Part shown: piece by piece, positions 6,547 to 7,053 of the stretch
Layout: each line of letters starts with the position of its first letter
Numbering within the stretch: the stretch's first letter is position 1
Source of the DNA: CAMBDR01 sp046597185
GTDB taxonomy: Bacteria; Pseudomonadota; Gammaproteobacteria; Burkholderiales; Burkholderiaceae_D
DNA: 7,053 bases
Direction of reading: 5' to 3'
NCBI GenBank assembly: GCA_046597185.1
Contig: JBKJLF010000161.1
Span: 1-7,053 of the forward strand
The notes under the pieces: generated by a model
Told to the model about the DNA's origin: nothing
Seen by the model: only the letters and a program-made list of their open reading frames with translations
The model's database searches: none
Program-made: the position numbers and the translations under genes

Positions 6547-6563
6547 ATGAAAGCGCTTTCACG
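6547..6563 (+). promoter_or_regulatory. LacI-family operator, beta-glucosidase side
   Basis: ATGAAAGCGCTTTCACG is the exact reverse complement of the receptor-side 17-mer and holds the same 14-bp palindrome at 6548-6561. It lies just downstream of the predicted transcription start, a classical repressor position. The shared flanking bases beyond the palindrome (CG on one side, T on the other) suggest one regulator reads both sites. Confidence 0.9.
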
Positions 6564-6630
6564 AATAGCAAAGCAAATCACTTATTGATACACTGCAACT
6601 TTATCCAATCACACCGTTTTGACCTGCCAA

Positions 6631-6635
6631 GGGAG
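6631..6635 (+). promoter_or_regulatory. Ribosome binding site of the beta-glucosidase gene
   Basis: GGGAG lies 5 bases before the ATG at 6641 and fixes that start. Confidence 0.7.
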
Positions 6636-6640
6636 AACTC

Positions 6641-7053
6641 ATGTTACAAAAATCGAACTACCCCGCTTTCCCGGACAATTTTGTCTGGGGCGTCGCAACC
6701 AGTGCCTATCAAATCGAAGGCGCAGCGCAGGAAGAGGGGCGCGCCGACTCCATTTGGGATAGCTTCTGTCGTCAACAGGGTGTTATCTCCGACCAAAGTA
6801 GTGGGAACATCGCCTGTGACCATTATCATCGACTCGAAGCCGATCTGGATTTGATGGCCTCCTTGGGCGTGGATGCGTATCGTTTTTCGATTTCCTGGTC
6901 GCGCGTGCAGCCGCTTGGGCGTGGTGAATGGAATCCGGCGGGGTTGGCGTTTTATCAACGATTATTGGATGGTGTGGCGGCGCGCAGTATGAAAGCGTAC
7001 CTCACACTCAACCATTGGGATTTGCCGCAAGCCTTGCAAGACCATGGCGGCTG
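6641..7053 (+). CDS. GH1 family beta-glucosidase, N-terminal part, cut by window edge
   Basis: The first 137 codons of a glycoside hydrolase family 1 enzyme, which hydrolyses beta-glucosidic bonds with retention (cellobiose, cello-oligosaccharides or aryl glucosides). Visible family marks are the N-terminal 'NFVWGVATSAYQIEGA' (13-28) with the glycone-binding Gln of 'YQIEG', 'GRADSIWDSF' (33-42), 'CDHYHR' (59-64), 'YRFSISWSRV' (80-89), and 'LTLNHWDLPQAL' (121-132) with H125 and W126 of the sugar-binding pocket. The acid/base (NEP) and nucleophile (ENG) glutamates lie beyond the window; family members are about 450 residues. There is no signal peptide, so it acts in the cytoplasm on sugar already taken up. 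It is divergent from the TonB receptor and shares its operator, pointing to one regulon. Other GH1 specificities, such as beta-galactosidase or beta-fucosidase, are possible. A 6-phospho enzyme is unlikely beside a TonB system, but the diagnostic C-terminal residues are not visible. Confidence 0.96.
   Translation, partial: MLQKSNYPAFPDNFVWGVATSAYQIEGAAQEEGRADSIWDSFCRQQGVISDQSSGNIACDHYHRLEADLDLMASLGVDAYRFSISWSRVQPLGRGEWNPAGLAFYQRLLDGVAARSMKAYLTLNHWDLPQALQDHGG

Larger units (their letters stand above)
5986..6640. other. Divergent regulatory intergenic region without a convincing gene
   Basis: These 655 bases separate the receptor and beta-glucosidase genes and are visibly more AT-rich than the flanking genes. 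They hold the promoters, three operator-like palindromes, a tandem repeat and small dyads listed separately. The open frames here are short, have poor start contexts and resemble no protein I recognise. Between about 6062 and 6260 I see nothing clear apart from a lone operator-like half-site (CGCTTTCA, about 6237-6244) and two tiny leader frames of under 20 codons on the minus strand, which I do not call. Confidence 0.8.

Overview
The window looks like chromosomal DNA of a polysaccharide- or glucoside-degrading Gram-negative bacterium, most likely a gammaproteobacterium of the Cellvibrio/Saccharophagus/Xanthomonas kind. This is inferred from the gene set: a large outer-membrane TonB-dependent receptor of the Xanthomonas/Caulobacter type, its usual flavin-halogenase, SapC and cupin companions, and a cytoplasmic GH1 beta-glucosidase under a LacI-type operator. 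The genus cannot be fixed from the sequence alone.

Layout: two divergent transcription units leave a 655-base intergenic region (5986-6640). Leftward, on the minus strand, run a TonB-dependent receptor (2971-5985), a flavin-dependent tryptophan-halogenase family protein (1250-2866), a SapC family protein (470-1174) and the first 160 codons of a cupin-8/JmjC-like protein (480 to the window edge). The last two genes overlap by 11 bases, and the spacing suggests one operon. A strong 14-bp hairpin (2917-2951) sits between receptor and halogenase. Rightward, on the plus strand, is the first 137 codons of a GH1 beta-glucosidase (6641 to the window edge).

Regulation: the intergenic region carries two identical 17-bp sites in opposite orientation (6267-6283 and 6547-6563), each containing the perfect palindrome TGAAAGCGCTTTCA, typical of LacI-family operators. 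One lies just downstream of a consensus TTGACA-16-TATAAT promoter for the beta-glucosidase. The other overlaps a weaker candidate promoter facing the receptor. A third, degenerate site (12 of 14 matches) lies almost midway at 6412-6425. The receptor leader also holds an exact 13-bp tandem duplication flanked by a 7-bp inverted repeat.

Working model (inference): a sugar-responsive LacI-type repressor encoded elsewhere co-controls outer-membrane uptake of a beta-glucoside or cello-oligosaccharide and its cytoplasmic hydrolysis. The halogenase-SapC-cupin set is the least understood part. It recurs beside receptors of this kind, but its job in sugar or glucoside uptake is, to my knowledge, not established.
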